Source: Spiroplasma sp. SV19
GTDB taxonomy: Bacteria > Bacillota_I > Bacilli_A > Mycoplasmatales > Mycoplasmataceae
Reading direction: 5' to 3'
Assembly (NCBI RefSeq): GCF_030060925.1
Contig: NZ_CP045455.1
Coordinates: 1,240,001 to 1,304,000 of the forward strand
DNA length: 64,000 bases
Position 1 is the first letter of the stretch. Each line of letters begins with the position of its first letter. The notes under the pieces were generated by a model. That model did no database searches. It was not told the DNA's origin and saw only the letters and a program-made list of their open reading frames with translations. Below are positions 63,075 to 64,000 of the stretch, one piece after another. A program made the translations under genes and the position numbers.

Positions 63075-64000
63075 ATGTATCCAAAACTAATATGAAATTT
63101 AGCCCGGATTAAAACAAATTGTCAAATAATGGTGCAAGAATGTGCCACCAGAAATTTGGACCTTGTTGGTGTTGTTAAATTAGGAGCGGGCCAAGAAAAA
63201 ATTGTATCAACATTAATAGCAAGTGGAATTACAACAATTGCTGATTTACGAATTTTAAATTTGCAACAATTTGCGCATTTGCCAGGTAAAAAAATGTTGC
63301 TCCGATTACCAATGTTAAGTGAAGTTCCAACAGTGGTGCAATATGCTGATTGTGCTTTGATTTCTGAACTTGCAACAATTAAAGCCTTGAATCAGGCAGC
63401 ACAAATTATTAATAAGAAATTTGAAATAATTTTGATGATTGAAACTGGTGATATTCGCGAAGGGTTATGAGATGAAACATTAATTTTTCAAACCGTGGCA
63501 GATGTTTTATCCTTATCACATCTTAAAATAATGGGTTTAGGAACTAATTTTGCTTGCTTTGGAGCAACAGTTCCCACTGTGGCAAAACTAAACCAATTAG
63601 CACTTTTAAAACGACAATTAGAACAACATTTTAATATAACATTACCAATTATTAGTTGTGGTAACTCAAGTCATATTACAATTTGAGATAGTCCACAATT
63701 AGATCCAGCAATTAATCAAATTCGAAGTGGGACTGCTTTATTAATGGGTTTAGGTTTAAATGATGAACCAATTCCTTTTTTGATGCAAGATAATCTTTGA
63801 TTAGAAGCAGAAATCATTGAGTTGCAAACAAAACCAAGTGCATCAATTGGCGAACGGGGATTAGATGCTTTTGGGCGGATAAAAGAATTTGATGATATTG
63901 GGAACCGAATGAAGGCAATAATTGCGGTAGGACGCCAAGATTGTCCTTATGAAGAATTAACGCCGTTTGAAAAAGGAATTACGATTTTAGGGCAATCAAG
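63075..64000 (+). CDS. Alanine/ornithine racemase-family PLP enzyme, 3' partial
   Basis: Starting at ATG 63075, 308 codons are visible before the window edge. The N-terminal pattern YPKLIWNLARIKTNCQIM matches the alanine-racemase fold I-III enzymes, and the PLP-binding Lys lies in LVGVVKLGAG. Later GLGTNFACFGATVP and the RSGTALLMG phosphate-binding segment fit the YhfX/ornithine racemase subgroup rather than classical alanine racemase. The substrate is not proven. A D-amino acid enzyme in a wall-less bacterium is unexpected. It may use ornithine or lysine. Confidence 0.78.

Overview
The window is a low-GC mollicute chromosome in which TGA is read as tryptophan. Nearly every conserved gene (infB, nusA, dnaE, thiI, ptsG, rlmN) carries in-frame TGA at conserved Trp positions. 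The gene content (fruR-fruA-fruK operon, glucose-type PTS, acetate kinase pathway, lipoproteins with spiralin-like leaders, and a TraG/TraE/relaxase/adhesin module like those on Spiroplasma citri and S. kunkelii plasmids) points to Spiroplasma, probably near the Citri clade. The species cannot be fixed from sequence alone.

Layout. 1-11594 is an integrated conjugative or plasmid-like module: coupling ATPase (TraG/VirD4), a dense palindrome region that could be oriT, a MobL-like relaxase, small membrane and unknown proteins, a large anchored surface protein, the TraE/VirB4 ATPase and a small ribbon-helix-helix-like protein. It is followed by a decayed HEPN (ApeA-like) gene (11740-13203) and an ISLre2/UPF0236 transposase gene (13242-14717). 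15048-19441 is the rimP-nusA-rnpM-ylxQ-infB operon. 19521-23315 is the fructose operon. 23690-27954 holds an orphan ABC ATPase, an RpiR-type regulator and a glucose-family PTS permease. 28082-32522 is a defence or accessory island: a DUF262/DUF1524 gene with frameshifts, a Dam-type methylase, a small overlapping gene and a degenerate insertion sequence. 32613-37697 is the rlmN-prpC-prkC-rsgA-rpe-thiN operon. tRNA-Leu and rpmB lie on the minus strand, then asp23-fakA, a ten-gene tRNA cluster (41204-42190), nagA-nagB, a broken methyltransferase and a broken lipoprotein behind a poly-T promoter. 48106-64000 is core genome again: rpsD (minus) divergent from ezrA-thiI, then dnaE-cutC, pta-ackA, a PAP2 phosphatase (minus), a membrane protein, a lipoprotein, rmuC and a PLP racemase cut by the window edge.

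How the parts fit. Sugar enters through FruA and the PtsG-like permease. FruK feeds glycolysis. NagA and NagB recycle GlcNAc-6-P to fructose-6-P. Pta and AckA make ATP from acetyl-CoA. The kinase/phosphatase pair PrkC/PrpC sits with the ribosome GTPase RsgA, as in Firmicutes.

The most interesting signals are in accessory DNA: the palindrome array between traG and the relaxase, the G-run frameshift that removes the cytoplasmic tail of the surface protein, the T20 tract placed just before the -10 box of a lipoprotein gene, a T34 tract, and the DUF262/Dam/small-protein island. Frameshifts are frequent in accessory genes (at least eight genes) and rare in core genes, which suggests decay or phase switching rather than uniformly poor sequence. 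Individual shifts at homopolymers could still be sequencing errors.
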